Positions 16,248 through 25,371 of a DNA stretch of 64,000 nt are shown one piece after another. Source of the DNA: Azospirillum soli (lineage in GTDB: Bacteria > Pseudomonadota > Alphaproteobacteria > Azospirillales > Azospirillaceae); assembly GCF_017876165.1 (NCBI RefSeq), contig NZ_JAGINQ010000009.1, forward strand, positions 62,001-126,000, given 5' to 3'. The first letter of the stretch is position 1, and every line of letters starts with the position of its first letter. A model generated the notes under the pieces. The model saw nothing but the letters and a program-made list of their open reading frames with translations. It did not search any database and was not told the DNA's origin. The translations under genes were made by a program, and so were the position numbers.

Positions 16248-16829
16248 GTGGCAGGGTTTGGCCGCCTTTGGGCGCTGGTTGGGATGGTCGCCGTGACGGC
16301 GTTCGCATCCGGCTGCGCGCCCGTGGTGATCGGCGGCGCCGCCACCGCCGGCGTGGCCGCCAGCGAGCATCGCGGACTGAAGGGCTTCGCCAACGACACC
16401 CAGATCCAGGCCGAGATCAATCACCTCTGGTTCCAGCATTCCATGGACCTGCACCGGCGCATGGGGCTGACCGTCAACGACGGCCGGGTGCTGCTGACGG
16501 GGCGCGCGACCGACCCGCAGATGCGCCTGGACGCCGTCCGCCTCGCCTGGCAGGCCAAGGGCGTGCAGGAAGTCATCAACGAAATTCAGGTGGACAACGA
16601 GTCGGGCCTGATGGACAGCGCGCGCGATACCTGGATTTCGACCCAGCTGCGCACCCGCCTGACCTTCGACTCCCGCATCCACAGCCAGAATTACAACATC
16701 GATACCGTCAATGGCGTTGTCTATCTAATGGGTCTGGGCGTCAGCCAGGACGAGGTGGACCGCGCCGTCGATCACGCCCGCTCGCTGCCCAACGTCCAGC
16801 GCGTTGTCAACTACGTCCGCCTTCTCTAA
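16248..16829 (+). CDS. BON-domain lipoprotein
   Basis: From GTG at 16248, with GGAGG six bases upstream, the protein has 193 residues and a short lipoprotein signal ending in the lipobox-like 'FASGC' (Cys around 22). ATGs further upstream (16146, 16194) would give an odd arginine-rich leader without a ribosome site. Two BON domains follow: about residues 45-115 ('LTVNDGRVLLTGRATDP') and 120-190 ('IDTVNGVVYLMGLGVS'). Such OsmY/DolP-type proteins bind phospholipid at the outer membrane and support envelope integrity. The gene lies 55 bp ahead of the TPR-like gene, probably one operon. Confidence 0.87.
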   Translation: MAGFGRLWALVGMVAVTAFASGCAPVVIGGAATAGVAASEHRGLKGFANDTQIQAEINHLWFQHSMDLHRRMGLTVNDGRVLLTGRATDPQMRLDAVRLAWQAKGVQEVINEIQVDNESGLMDSARDTWISTQLRTRLTFDSRIHSQNYNIDTVNGVVYLMGLGVSQDEVDRAVDHARSLPNVQRVVNYVRLL

Positions 16830-16884
16830 CCGTCCGCATCCTCCAGCGCCCCGCCTCCTCCAGCGCCCAAGGTCAACCGCCGCC

Positions 16885-18270
16885 ATGGCACTCCTGCCCG
16901 TCCTCGCCCACCGCCTAGCCGCCCTCGCCACGGTCCTGTTCCTGACCATGGTGGCGCTGACCGCCGCGGCCGTGCTGGTGCTGGCCGGGGGCGGCGCGGC
17001 GTTCGCGCAACAGGCGCAGGACCAGGGGCCGGCGAACCGCCTGTTCGTCCAGGCGATGCAGATGATCAGGCAGGCCGACAACACCTACGACGTCGCCGAG
17101 GAAAGCCGCCTTCTGAAGGACGCCGACAAGCTCCTGAACGAGATCGTGGTGAAGTATCCGGACAGCCCGCTGGCGGTTCAGCTCGTCACCAACCAGTTCG
17201 TCGGCGACTTCGACTTCTACGAATTCCGCTCGCGCATCCGCGCGCTGGTCTGCAACGAGCCGCTGACCTCGCTGTGCTTCCTGCACCGCGTCGGCGAGAT
17301 GCTGCCGCCGGTGGAAACGCCGATCACGGCGGCCCGCTGGGACTGGCTGTCGCTGGCCGTCGCCTACAACACCGTCGGCGACGGCGCGCGCGCCAAGGAG
17401 ATCGTCGCTCCCTTCGTCAGCGCCGTGCGCCGGGGTGCCGCCGCCGATGGCGCGGGGCAGGACCTGTTCGTCGCCCGCGCGCTCGCCCTAATGGGTCAGA
17501 CCCAGCTGGCGCTGGACATCACCCGGCAGATCCCCGACTGCTCGACGCGCATCTACAACCTCGCCGACATCGCCAAGGCGGCGGCATGGCGCAACGACGT
17601 GAACCTGACCGTCCAGCTGGCCGAGGAGGCCAAGGCCTACGCCACCGCACGCGGCTGTTCCTGGGAGCTGGGCCTTGTCGCCCAGGCCTTGCTGCGCGCC
17701 GGCAAGGAGGCCGCCGCCCGCACCCTGTTCCTCAACACGGTCGAAACCCAGTTCTCCAAGTTCCGCGAGACCAAGGGCGACTGCTGCCCGCCGGAGCTGG
17801 CCGTCGCGGCGGCGGAGCTGAGCGACAGCAATCTCGCGCTGAACCTGCTGCGCACCGTGCAGGACGAGAATCCCTGGGCCATTCCGGCGGTGCTCGGCCG
17901 GCTGGCGCGGCGCAGCGACGCCGCCGTGGCGCTCGCCTACGCCGAGCAGGTGCAGGACATCGACATCCGCGGCGAGTCCTTCGCCGAACTGATCGAGGCG
18001 GCGCTGAAGCGCGGCGACGGCACCACCGCGGCCGAGCTGATGAAGCGCCTCAACCGGATGGTGGACGAGGCCGCCGGCCGCCGCCCCGCCCTGCTCGCCC
18101 AGAAGGCCAAGGCGGAAAAGGCGATGTACGGCGACGACCGCTGGCGCACGACCTTCCAGTCGTCGATCAACGCCGCCGAGCGCGCCAGCAACTTCGTCCG
18201 CCGCGACATCGGCGCGCCGCTGCTGTCCGCCCTGGTGCGCATCGAAACCGGCCTGCCGATGCTCGATTAA
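16885..18270 (+). CDS. Exported TPR-like repeat protein
   Basis: The 461-residue protein begins with a long signal peptide ending in 'GGAAFAQQA' (around residue 33). The mature part is helical and repeat-like, with TPR-type motifs such as 'WLSLAVAYNTVGDGARAKEI' and 'LALMGQTQLALDITRQI'. Several cysteines occur in pairs ('GDCCPPEL', 'VCNEPLTSLCF'), suggesting periplasmic disulfides. The start ATG at 16885 is chosen because it gives a clean signal peptide; an in-frame upstream ATG at 16804 lies within the BON gene. No specific function is recognised. Confidence 0.75.
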   Translation: MALLPVLAHRLAALATVLFLTMVALTAAAVLVLAGGGAAFAQQAQDQGPANRLFVQAMQMIRQADNTYDVAEESRLLKDADKLLNEIVVKYPDSPLAVQLVTNQFVGDFDFYEFRSRIRALVCNEPLTSLCFLHRVGEMLPPVETPITAARWDWLSLAVAYNTVGDGARAKEIVAPFVSAVRRGAAADGAGQDLFVARALALMGQTQLALDITRQIPDCSTRIYNLADIAKAAAWRNDVNLTVQLAEEAKAYATARGCSWELGLVAQALLRAGKEAAARTLFLNTVETQFSKFRETKGDCCPPELAVAAAELSDSNLALNLLRTVQDENPWAIPAVLGRLARRSDAAVALAYAEQVQDIDIRGESFAELIEAALKRGDGTTAAELMKRLNRMVDEAAGRRPALLAQKAKAEKAMYGDDRWRTTFQSSINAAERASNFVRRDIGAPLLSALVRIETGLPMLD

Positions 18271-19290
18271 TCACAGCACCTGCTTCGGCAGCGACAGCAG
18301 CTCCTTGCGGATCTGCCCGAGGCTCGGCCGGTTTTCCGCCCCGAAGGCGATCGGCCGGCACAGGTGCATGGCGGTCACGCCGACCCGCGCGGTCAGCAGC
18401 CCGTTGATGACCCCCTGCCCCATGCGCGTGGAGATGGCCGCCGCCAGCGACCCGCCCAGCGCTTCCACCGCGACATGGTGCGCGCTCTCCGCCACCCCGG
18501 CGACGGCGATGTTGGCGAGCATCCGGCGCAGCAGCTTCAGCGAACCGACATAGCCCGGCCGCGCGCCGTAGAGCGCCGCGATCTCCCGCACCAGCTTCAG
18601 GTTCCGCCACAGCACCACAGCGAGATCGACGACCGCCGCCGGGCTGAGCGCCGTCGCCACCGCCGTGTCCCGCGACGCGCGCAGCACCATCTGGTAGGCC
18701 CGGCTGTCGAGCGGCGCCATCACCTCGCGGTCGAGCAGCCGCACCACCTCATGGTCATCGTGCGCGTCCGTGACATGGTCCTTCACCCGCTCCAGGGACG
18801 GCGCCAGATCGGTGCGCCCGGCGTACAACCGTGTCAGGGACCCGGCGAAGCGGTCCGCCTCGCCCGGTTCCACCGCGCCGGACAGCCGCTCCGCCTCCTG
18901 CCGCAGCGCCTCGATCCTGCGCAGCCGCCGCAGGGAGCGCAGTTCGCCCACCAGCATCGCCACCGCCGCCCCGCCCGCGACCACCGCCAGCGATGCCACC
19001 AGGGCGCCCAGCGCCACGCTGGTCGCAAAGGACCGGTTCAGCAAATCCCAGGTGTCAAACCCCAGCGCCACCAGCACCAGCGCCGCGACCGCCCCGACCA
19101 GCCACCGCCCGACGCGGCTCTTCGGCCGATCATCGACCGCCAGCAGCGCGGGCAACCGTTCGCCGGCGGTTCTGGGCGCCGTCCCGGCGATGATCGCCTC
19201 CTCCTCGGCGGCCGGCACGGGCGCGGCCCGTCCCGGGTCCAGTTCCATGGGCGGAACCCACTCCGCCTCGCGGGTGCGGGAATCGGTCAT
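18271..19290 (-). CDS. YcjF/TIGR01620-family membrane protein (DUF697)
   Basis: The protein has 339 residues: a proline/alanine-rich N-terminus, two closely spaced membrane segments around 84-125 ('WLVGAVAALVLVALGF', 'LGALVASLAVVAGGAAVAML'), and a C-terminal DUF697 domain with 'ISTRMGQGVINGLLTARVGVTAM'. These proteins accompany YcjX and are linked to envelope stress responses in enterobacteria; the biochemical role is not known. The start overlaps the ycjX stop by four bases (ATGA), so the pair is translationally coupled. The gene abuts the convergent TPR gene with no gap. Confidence 0.85.
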   Translation of the reverse strand: MTDSRTREAEWVPPMELDPGRAAPVPAAEEEAIIAGTAPRTAGERLPALLAVDDRPKSRVGRWLVGAVAALVLVALGFDTWDLLNRSFATSVALGALVASLAVVAGGAAVAMLVGELRSLRRLRRIEALRQEAERLSGAVEPGEADRFAGSLTRLYAGRTDLAPSLERVKDHVTDAHDDHEVVRLLDREVMAPLDSRAYQMVLRASRDTAVATALSPAAVVDLAVVLWRNLKLVREIAALYGARPGYVGSLKLLRRMLANIAVAGVAESAHHVAVEALGGSLAAAISTRMGQGVINGLLTARVGVTAMHLCRPIAFGAENRPSLGQIRKELLSLPKQVL

Positions 19291-20699
19291 TCCAGGTAAT
19301 CCCCCAGCAGGAACTGCAAAGCCTGATCCAGACGGATGTGCGGCAGGCCGCGCGTCTCGTGCGCCAGATTGTCGGGCGGCTGGAAGGCCATGAACTTGTA
19401 GGGATTGTCCCGCCCCGGCGGGAAGTCGGCATTCTCCGGGATTTCGCCGGGGAACAGCACCGTTGGCCGGTCGCGCCCGATGGGCACGCCGCGCACGCAG
19501 CGCAACTGCCGCCCCTCATGCTCGCTCACCACCGTCTCCGTGCATTTCAGCGCGGCGATGGCCATGGTGTCCACCTGTGCCCCCTCGAACCGGATGGAGG
19601 AGCGCGCGTCGGACACCAGCCGGTCCAGCAGATGCCGCAAACTGTTGTGCTGGTGCGAGGCGACGTGGTCCGCCTTGGTCGCGGCGAACAGCACCCGGTC
19701 GATCTTCGTCCCGAACAGCCAGTCGAGCCACCCCGCGCTGCCGTGCCGGAACGGCTCCAGGCTCAGCTCCAGGGCGCGCTTCATGTCACTCATCCCCGCC
19801 GGGCCGGAGTTCAGCGCCCCCAGCACGTCGATCAGCACGATCTGCCGGTCGAGCCGCGCGAAATGTTCGGAGAAGAAGCCGCGCACCACCTTCGCCTTGT
19901 ACGCCTCATACCGTTCCTCCATCAGCGCCCACAGGCTGCCGCGCCCACGCTTTTCGCCGGGCAGCGGGCAGAAGGTCAGCAGCGGCGCGTCCTTCCACTC
20001 GCCCGGCTCCAGGAACCGCCCCGGCTGGATCAGGCTCAGCACATTGTCCGAGCGCCGGCAGGCGTGCAGGTAGTCGGTGTAGAGCGCAGCACCCCGCCGC
20101 GCCGTCTCCTCCTCCGCCGGAGCGCCGGGATCGACCGTCGCCAGCCAGCCGCGCCACGCCGCCGACAACTCGTCGCGCGGCGGCCGCGCCGCCAGTTCCA
20201 ACGTCAGGGTGCTCCACTCGGCGAAGCTCTGCCGCAGCAGTGGCAGGTCGAGCAGCCACTCCCCCGGATAATCGACGATGTCCAGATTCAGCGTGGCGAC
20301 CGGCTGGAGCGTCCGCTTGATGACCGCGTTCGGCCGGTAGCGCAGCGAGAGCCGCAACTGCCCGATGCCCCGCGTCGGCTCGGGCCAATGCGGCTCCGGC
20401 CCGGTCAGCGCCGCCAGATACCGCTCGACATCGAAACGGGGAACGTCCGGGTCCGGCTGGGGCCGCAGCCTTGCGGCCTGGAACCGCCCGGATGACACCA
20501 CGTCCAGGAACGGCAGCCGCCCGGCCTTCAGCAGGTTATCGACCAGCGCCGTGACGAAGACCGTCTTGCCGGCCCGGCGCAGCCCTGTGACGCCCAGGCG
20601 GACATCCTGTTCCAGAATGCCGCCGGTCACCAGATCGCCGGCCCGTTCCACGAAACGGGTGCCGGCGTCGAACAGATCGTTGAAGACGGGAATGCGCAA
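19287..20699 (-). CDS. ycjX: YcjX-like P-loop GTPase
   Basis: A 470-residue protein of the YcjX (DUF463) family, a predicted GTP-binding, stress-linked protein. The Walker A motif 'GLRRAGKTVF' lies around residues 38-47; 'IVDYPGEWLLDLPLL' around 140 carries the Walker B/switch aspartate, and 'FAATKADHV' the NKxD-like base-specificity motif. It is encoded just upstream of the coupled YcjF protein. A 92-bp gap separates it from era upstream, so it may be a distal part of the pdxJ-era operon. Confidence 0.92.
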   Translation of the reverse strand: MRIPVFNDLFDAGTRFVERAGDLVTGGILEQDVRLGVTGLRRAGKTVFVTALVDNLLKAGRLPFLDVVSSGRFQAARLRPQPDPDVPRFDVERYLAALTGPEPHWPEPTRGIGQLRLSLRYRPNAVIKRTLQPVATLNLDIVDYPGEWLLDLPLLRQSFAEWSTLTLELAARPPRDELSAAWRGWLATVDPGAPAEEETARRGAALYTDYLHACRRSDNVLSLIQPGRFLEPGEWKDAPLLTFCPLPGEKRGRGSLWALMEERYEAYKAKVVRGFFSEHFARLDRQIVLIDVLGALNSGPAGMSDMKRALELSLEPFRHGSAGWLDWLFGTKIDRVLFAATKADHVASHQHNSLRHLLDRLVSDARSSIRFEGAQVDTMAIAALKCTETVVSEHEGRQLRCVRGVPIGRDRPTVLFPGEIPENADFPPGRDNPYKFMAFQPPDNLAHETRGLPHIRLDQALQFLLGDYLE

Positions 20700-20791
20700 G
20701 TCCGACGCTCAACCGAAGGGAAAACCGCCCTTCAATATGGGGATCCGCGCCCGCCGTCACAGACCCCCACCCTTGCGTCACGCTGTCAGGG

Positions 20792-21796
20792 TCAGTTGGC
20801 CCCGAAGTCCAGGCCCCACTGGGAGTAGCGCTCCGGATCGTTCTCCCAATCCTCGCGCACCTTGACAAACAGGATCAGGTGAACGCGCCGCTCCAGCATC
20901 TCCTCCAGTTCGGTCCGGGCAGCCTGGCCCAGCGCCTTGATGCGCGTCCCGCCCTTGCCCAGCACGATGGCCTTCTGGCTTTCGCGCTGCACGAAGACGA
21001 CCTGGGAAATCTTGACGGAGCCGTTCTCAAACTCCTCCCACACCTCGGTCTCGACCGTGGCGGCGTAGGGAAGCTCCTGGTGGAGCTGGTGGAACAGCTT
21101 CTCGCGCGTGATCTCCGCCGCCAGCAGCCGCATGGGCATGTCGGAGATCTGGTCTTCCGGATAGTGCCACGGCCCCTCCGGCATGCGCGCGGCGAGGAAG
21201 TCGCGCAGATGCTCCACGCCGTCGCCGGTCGAGGCCGACAGCATGAAGATGTCCGTGAAGATGCCCTCGTCGTTGAAGGACTGCGCGAGGCCCAGCAGCT
21301 TCTCGCGCGGCACGAGGTCGATCTTGTTCAGGATCAGGATGGCCTTGCGCCCCTGCTCCTTCAGCTTCTCGACGATGCCGCGCGTGTCGTCGTCGATGCC
21401 CTTGCGCGACACGTCATAGAGCACGCCGACGAGGTCCGCGTCGTCCGCGCCCTGCCAGGCCGCCGCCACCATGGCGCGGTCCAGCCGGCGCTTCGGCTTG
21501 AAGATGCCGGGCGTGTCCACAAAGATGATCTGGCTGTCACCGGCAATGGTGATGCCCAGCACCCGCGTGCGCGTCGTCTGCACCTTGGAGCTGACGATGG
21601 ACACCTTCGAGCCCACCATCGCGTTCAGCAGCGTGGACTTGCCCGCGTTCGGCGCCCCCACCAGCGCCACGAACCCGCAGCGCGGATTGTCAGGCTCATG
21701 ACGGCCGGGCTCATGGCCGCCCGCTTCGTCCGTTCCGTCGTCCATGCCGTCTTCGAAATCGTTATCGTCGATATCCTTGTCGTGACCGTCAGTCAT
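20792..21796 (-). CDS. era: GTPase Era
   Basis: Era is an essential GTPase that binds the 3' end of 16S rRNA and aids 30S maturation. Of its 334 residues the first 35 form a strongly acidic extension ('DKDIDDNDFEDGMDDG') beyond the usual length of about 300. The G domain shows 'VGAPNAGKSTLL' (about 43-54), 'VDTPGIFKP' and 'LNKIDLV'. The C-terminal KH domain includes 'KAIVLGKGGTRIKALG'. The start overlaps the rnc end by 8 bp, so translation is coupled. Confidence 0.97.
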   Translation of the reverse strand: MTDGHDKDIDDNDFEDGMDDGTDEAGGHEPGRHEPDNPRCGFVALVGAPNAGKSTLLNAMVGSKVSIVSSKVQTTRTRVLGITIAGDSQIIFVDTPGIFKPKRRLDRAMVAAAWQGADDADLVGVLYDVSRKGIDDDTRGIVEKLKEQGRKAILILNKIDLVPREKLLGLAQSFNDEGIFTDIFMLSASTGDGVEHLRDFLAARMPEGPWHYPEDQISDMPMRLLAAEITREKLFHQLHQELPYAATVETEVWEEFENGSVKISQVVFVQRESQKAIVLGKGGTRIKALGQAARTELEEMLERRVHLILFVKVREDWENDPERYSQWGLDFGAN

Positions 21797-22529
21797 CGAC
21801 CTTCACTCCCACTTGGCGCAGCAACGCGCTGGCCGCCTGCTTTTCCGCGATCCGCTTGGACGGGCCCGTGCCGATCACCGGCTCCATCCCCTGCACCCGC
21901 ACCCCGACGCGGAACACCGGCTCATGCGCCGGCCCGCTCTGCTCGATCAGTTCATAGGCTGGCAGAGGTTTGCCCTTGCCCTGCACCCATTCCTGCAACG
22001 CCGTCTTGGGATCGACCGGCGGCGGCTGCACCCGGTCGATCTGGTCGGCCCAGGCGGAGCGGATGAAGCGCTTGGCCACCTCCATCCCACCGTCCAGATA
22101 CAGCGCCCCGATCACCGCCTCACAGGCGTCGCCCAGGATGGTGCGGTTGCTGCGTCCGCCGCCCTGCGCCTCGGCCGGCGACAGGCGCAGATAGCGCCCC
22201 AGCCCGATGGCGTCGGCAACGCGCCCGACTGCTTCGCGCTGCACCAGCGACGCGTGCCGCTTGGCGAGCGCCCCCTCCCGCTCGTGCGGGAAGCGTTCCA
22301 GCAGCCATTCCGCCACGACCAGCCCCAGCACCCGGTCGCCCAGGAACTCCAGCCGTTCATAGGCCAGCCCCGGACCATGCTCCGGCCGCTTGCCGCCCCG
22401 GCCCGTGCGCTCCAGCCCCATCAGGCTCGGGTGCGTGACGGCGTCCGCCAGAAGCTGCATATCGGCGAAGACATGCCCAACCGACGCGGCCAAACCGTCC
22501 AGATCCGCGTCCATACGATCAGGATTCAA
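21789..22529 (-). CDS. rnc: Ribonuclease III
   Basis: RNase III cleaves double-stranded RNA in rRNA and mRNA processing. The 246 residues show the catalytic signature 'YERLEFLGDRVLGLVVAEW' (around 53-71, divalent metal Glu/Asp), 'LGDACEAVIGALYLDGG' (the second acidic cluster, around 130) and a C-terminal dsRNA-binding domain with 'GTGPSKRIAEKQAASALL'. It lies one base after lepB and overlaps era, the common alphaproteobacterial order lepB-rnc-era. Confidence 0.97.
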   Translation of the reverse strand: MNPDRMDADLDGLAASVGHVFADMQLLADAVTHPSLMGLERTGRGGKRPEHGPGLAYERLEFLGDRVLGLVVAEWLLERFPHEREGALAKRHASLVQREAVGRVADAIGLGRYLRLSPAEAQGGGRSNRTILGDACEAVIGALYLDGGMEVAKRFIRSAWADQIDRVQPPPVDPKTALQEWVQGKGKPLPAYELIEQSGPAHEPVFRVGVRVQGMEPVIGTGPSKRIAEKQAASALLRQVGVKVDD

Positions 22530-22530
22530 C

Positions 22531-23301
22531 TCACTTCACCCCACTGAACAAACGGCTGAACCGCAGATCGAACGGCCAGCGCCACACCTCGAAGAAGCGG
22601 GTCCCGTCCTCCAGCGAGAAGAACAGGAATTCGGCGCGGCCGACCAGATTTTCCAGCGGCACATACCCCACCTGCGCCGGCACACGGCTGTCGAGCGAGT
22701 TGTCGCGGTTGTCGCCCATCATGAAGACGTGGCCCGGCGGCACCTTGAACACCGGCGTGTTGTCCAGGGGGCCGTTGTCCGTCTCTTCGATGATGCGGTG
22801 GGTGCGGCCTTCCGGCAGGGTCTCGATGAACTGCGCGACGCGCACCTCGCGGCCCAGCGCGTCCTTGGTGACGAAATCCTCGATGCGCTCGCGCTTCACC
22901 GGCTGGCCGTTGATGATCAGAACGCCGCCGCTGACCTGCACCGTGTCGCCGGGCAGTCCGACGACGCGCTTGATGTAATCGGTCTTGTTGTCGCGCGGCA
23001 GCTTGAAGACCGCCACGTCACCGCGCTCCGGCGCGTGGCCCAGGATGCGCCCCTCGAAGACCGGGAAGCCGAAGGCCACCGTGTATTTGCTGTACCCGTA
23101 GGAGAACTTGGACACGAACAGGTAATCGCCGATCAGCAGCGTCGGGATCATCGAGCCCGAGGGGATGTTGAACGGTTCGAACGCGAAGGTGCGCACGCCG
23201 AAGGCGATGATCACCGCATAGAAGACCGTCTTCACCGTCTCGGCAAAGCCGCCTGCATCCTTCGTTTTGCCGGTAACGGCGGTTTCTTTGTTCATGGTCA
23301 T
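22531..23301 (-). CDS. lepB: Signal peptidase I
   Basis: LepB removes signal peptides from exported proteins at the outer face of the inner membrane. The 256-residue protein has one N-terminal membrane anchor ('[17 protein letters not shown]', around 24-40). The catalytic serine is in '[14 protein letters not shown]' (around 44-57) and the lysine in '[12 protein letters not shown]' (around 105-116); the C-terminal '[11 protein letters not shown]' box is present. Its start overlaps the acpS stop (ATGA). Confidence 0.97.
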   Translation of the reverse strand: MTMNKETAVTGKTKDAGGFAETVKTVFYAVIIAFGVRTFAFEPFNIPSGSMIPTLLIGDYLFVSKFSYGYSKYTVAFGFPVFEGRILGHAPERGDVAVFKLPRDNKTDYIKRVVGLPGDTVQVSGGVLIINGQPVKRERIEDFVTKDALGREVRVAQFIETLPEGRTHRIIEETDNGPLDNTPVFKVPPGHVFMMGDNRDNSLDSRVPAQVGYVPLENLVGRAEFLFFSLEDGTRFFEVWRWPFDLRFSRLFSGVK

Positions 23302-23753
23302 GCGGGGGAAGCCGTCGAGCTGGTGATGGGGGTATCGGCCGGTTCGGCGCTGATGATGACGAAGGCCTCGGCCATCGGATATTCGTCGGTCAATGTGACG
23401 TGAATGCGGGCCTGCATGCCCGGCGGCGTGATCGCCTTCAGCCGCTCCAGCGCCCCGCCCGTCAGCGTCATCGTCGGCTGGCCGGAGGGCAGGTTCACCA
23501 CCCCCATGTCGCGCCAGAACACGCCGGCCTTGAACCCGGTGCCCAGCGCCTTGGAACAGGCCTCCTTGGCGGCGAAGCGCTTGGCGTAGCTGGCCGCCCG
23601 CGCGCTGTGCCGTCCGGCGGCGCTCGCCCGCCGCTCCGACTTCGCGCGCTCCACGTCGGTGAAGATGCGGTCGATGAAGCGGTCGCCGAAGCGCTCCAGC
23701 GACTGCTCGATGCGGCGGATGTCGATCAGGTCGTTGCCGATGCCCAAAATCAT
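23298..23753 (-). CDS. acpS: Holo-[acyl-carrier-protein] synthase
   Basis: AcpS transfers the 4'-phosphopantetheine arm from CoA to acyl carrier protein. The 151 residues begin with the conserved '[13 protein letters not shown]' (Mg-binding Asp) and contain '[16 protein letters not shown]' (around 60-75, catalytic Glu/Lys). A ten-residue arginine- and alanine-rich insert ('[16 protein letters not shown]') after the first motif makes it a little longer than the usual 120-130. It lies 10 bp after pdxJ and overlaps lepB. Confidence 0.96.
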   Translation of the reverse strand: MILGIGNDLIDIRRIEQSLERFGDRFIDRIFTDVERAKSERRASAAGRHSARAASYAKRFAAKEACSKALGTGFKAGVFWRDMGVVNLPSGQPTMTLTGGALERLKAITPPGMQARIHVTLTDEYPMAEAFVIISAEPADTPITSSTASPA

Positions 23754-23763
23754 GCGCGCCCCA

Positions 23764-24498
23764 TCACACCCGAGAATCCTTCATCAGGGCGCGCATGCGC
23801 TGGATGGCGTTGCCGAGCCCGACGAAGATCGCCTCGCCGATCAGGAAATGACCGATGTTCAGCTCCACGATGGTCGGGATGGCCGCCACGGCGCCCACCG
23901 TCTCGTAATTCAGCCCATGCCCGGCGTGGCATTCCAGCCCGATGGCCTCGGCGTGCGCGGCGGCGCGAACGATGCGCGCCAACTCCGCCTCGCGCTCCGT
24001 CCCGGCCGGCGCGTCGCAATAGGCGCCCGTGTGCAGTTCCACCACCGGCGCGCCCAACGCCTTCGCTGCGTCGAGCTGCGCCGGCTCTGGGTCGATGAAC
24101 AGCGACACCCGCACGCCCGCGGCCCCCAGCTCGCTCACATAGCGCGTCAAGTAATCGTAATTGCCGACGACGTCCAGCCCGCCTTCCGTCGTCACCTCGG
24201 TCCGCTTCTCCGGGACGAGGCAGCTGGCGTGCGGCCGGGTGCGCAGAGCGATGCCCAGCATCTCCTCCGTCGCTGCCATCTCCAGGTTCAGCGGCAGAGC
24301 GACCTCGGCCCGCAGCCGTTCGATGTCCGAATCGATGATGTGGCGCCGGTCCTCGCGCAGATGCGCGGTGATGCCGTCCGCCCCGGCCTCGGCGGCAAGC
24401 TTCGCGGCGCGCACGGGATCCGGGGCACGCCCGCCCCGCGCGTTGCGGACGGTCGCCACATGGTCGATGTTCACGCCGAGACGAAGAGGACGGGGCAT
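23764..24498 (-). CDS. pdxJ: Pyridoxine 5'-phosphate synthase
   Basis: PdxJ condenses 1-deoxyxylulose 5-phosphate with 3-amino-2-oxopropyl phosphate to form pyridoxine 5'-phosphate (vitamin B6). From ATG at 24498 the protein has 244 residues and opens with '[19 protein letters not shown]'. '[11 protein letters not shown]', '[10 protein letters not shown]', '[11 protein letters not shown]' and '[11 protein letters not shown]' are the active-site motifs. An in-frame upstream start at 24534 adds 12 non-conserved residues. It is the first gene of the pdxJ-acpS-lepB-rnc-era block; the usual neighbour recO is absent here. Confidence 0.96.
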   Translation of the reverse strand: MPRPLRLGVNIDHVATVRNARGGRAPDPVRAAKLAAEAGADGITAHLREDRRHIIDSDIERLRAEVALPLNLEMAATEEMLGIALRTRPHASCLVPEKRTEVTTEGGLDVVGNYDYLTRYVSELGAAGVRVSLFIDPEPAQLDAAKALGAPVVELHTGAYCDAPAGTEREAELARIVRAAAHAEAIGLECHAGHGLNYETVGAVAAIPTIVELNIGHFLIGEAIFVGLGNAIQRMRALMKDSRV

Positions 24499-24611
24499 AA
24501 GGCGAGACTCCGGAATCCCACCGTCCCCGCGCAAGACCGGCGGGGCTCGGTGTTCCCGTCTATATAGCGGTGGTGCGGCGTCCCGTCACGCCCTCATCCC
24601 CGGAGAGGCGA

Positions 24612-25022
24612 TCACGCCACGACGATCCGCGCCCCGAGCGCCTTCAGCTCGTCCATCGGCGGATTGTTGCGCGGCCACACCAGATCGGCCCCGTCGCCCT
24701 CATAGCGCGGCACAACATGGATATGAATGTGCGGCACCGTCTGCCAGCCCGCCGCCTTGTTGGCCTGAAGCAGCGTGATGCCCTCGGGCTCGAACGCCGC
24801 CTGCACGGCCTTCGCCACCCGGTGCACGGTGCGGAACAGCGCCGCCGCCTCGTCCTCGCTCACATCCAGGATCGTCGGCGCCGGCCGTTTCAGCGCCACC
24901 AGCACATGGCCGGGATTGACCTGCCCCGCGTCCATGAAGGCGAAGGTCTGTTCGTCCTCATAAACCTTGGCGCAGGGCAGTTCGCCAGCGATCAGGCGGC
25001 TGAAGATGGTCGTTTCGGACAT
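24612..25022 (-). CDS. HIT-family nucleotide-binding protein
   Basis: The 136-residue protein has the family histidine triad 'PHIHIHVVPR' around residues 95-104, and the N-terminal 'IFSRLIAGELPCAKVYEDEQTFAFMD' typical of Hint-type purine nucleoside phosphoramidases. The ATG at 25022 follows a strong GGGAGG; an in-frame extension upstream of it looks non-coding. It is probably a housekeeping hydrolase of AMP-linked conjugates in the cytoplasm. Confidence 0.93.
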   Translation of the reverse strand: MSETTIFSRLIAGELPCAKVYEDEQTFAFMDAGQVNPGHVLVALKRPAPTILDVSEDEAAALFRTVHRVAKAVQAAFEPEGITLLQANKAAGWQTVPHIHIHVVPRYEGDGADLVWPRNNPPMDELKALGARIVVA

Positions 25023-25371
25023 GTTTCCTCCCTTCCAAGCCCGTTGGCCGGGCAATTCCATTCCAGAACCCTGCACACCGGGGCGGACATTGCAAGGAAT
25101 AGGATACCCAGGACCCTGCCACCATCCCGACAACCCACCTGTACGATAGCGTCCTTGACAACCGCATCTTCCCCATTGACGCGATTTGATTGTCATAGGA
25201 ATTATTGAAATACGAACATTTCTGGAGACATATCCCGCCTTGCGAGCGGCAGGCGGCCCGGAGCACGCGCGTTCACACGACTGTCCGTTGCGTTCGATTC
25301 ACCCAAACCCGCCGGCAAACCACCCAAAACCGAATGGCCGATCTTTCGGCCTCCATGCAGCGAGGAATAAC
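25023..25371. other. 349-bp divergent intergenic region, AT-rich in its right half
   Basis: This region separates the HIT gene (minus) from the LamG gene (plus). The stretch near 25175-25225 is AT-rich ('ttgacgcgatttgattgtc', 'ggaattattgaaatac'), a likely promoter area for the LamG gene, but no -35/-10 pair is convincing. No gene, terminator or repeat was recognised. Confidence 0.45.
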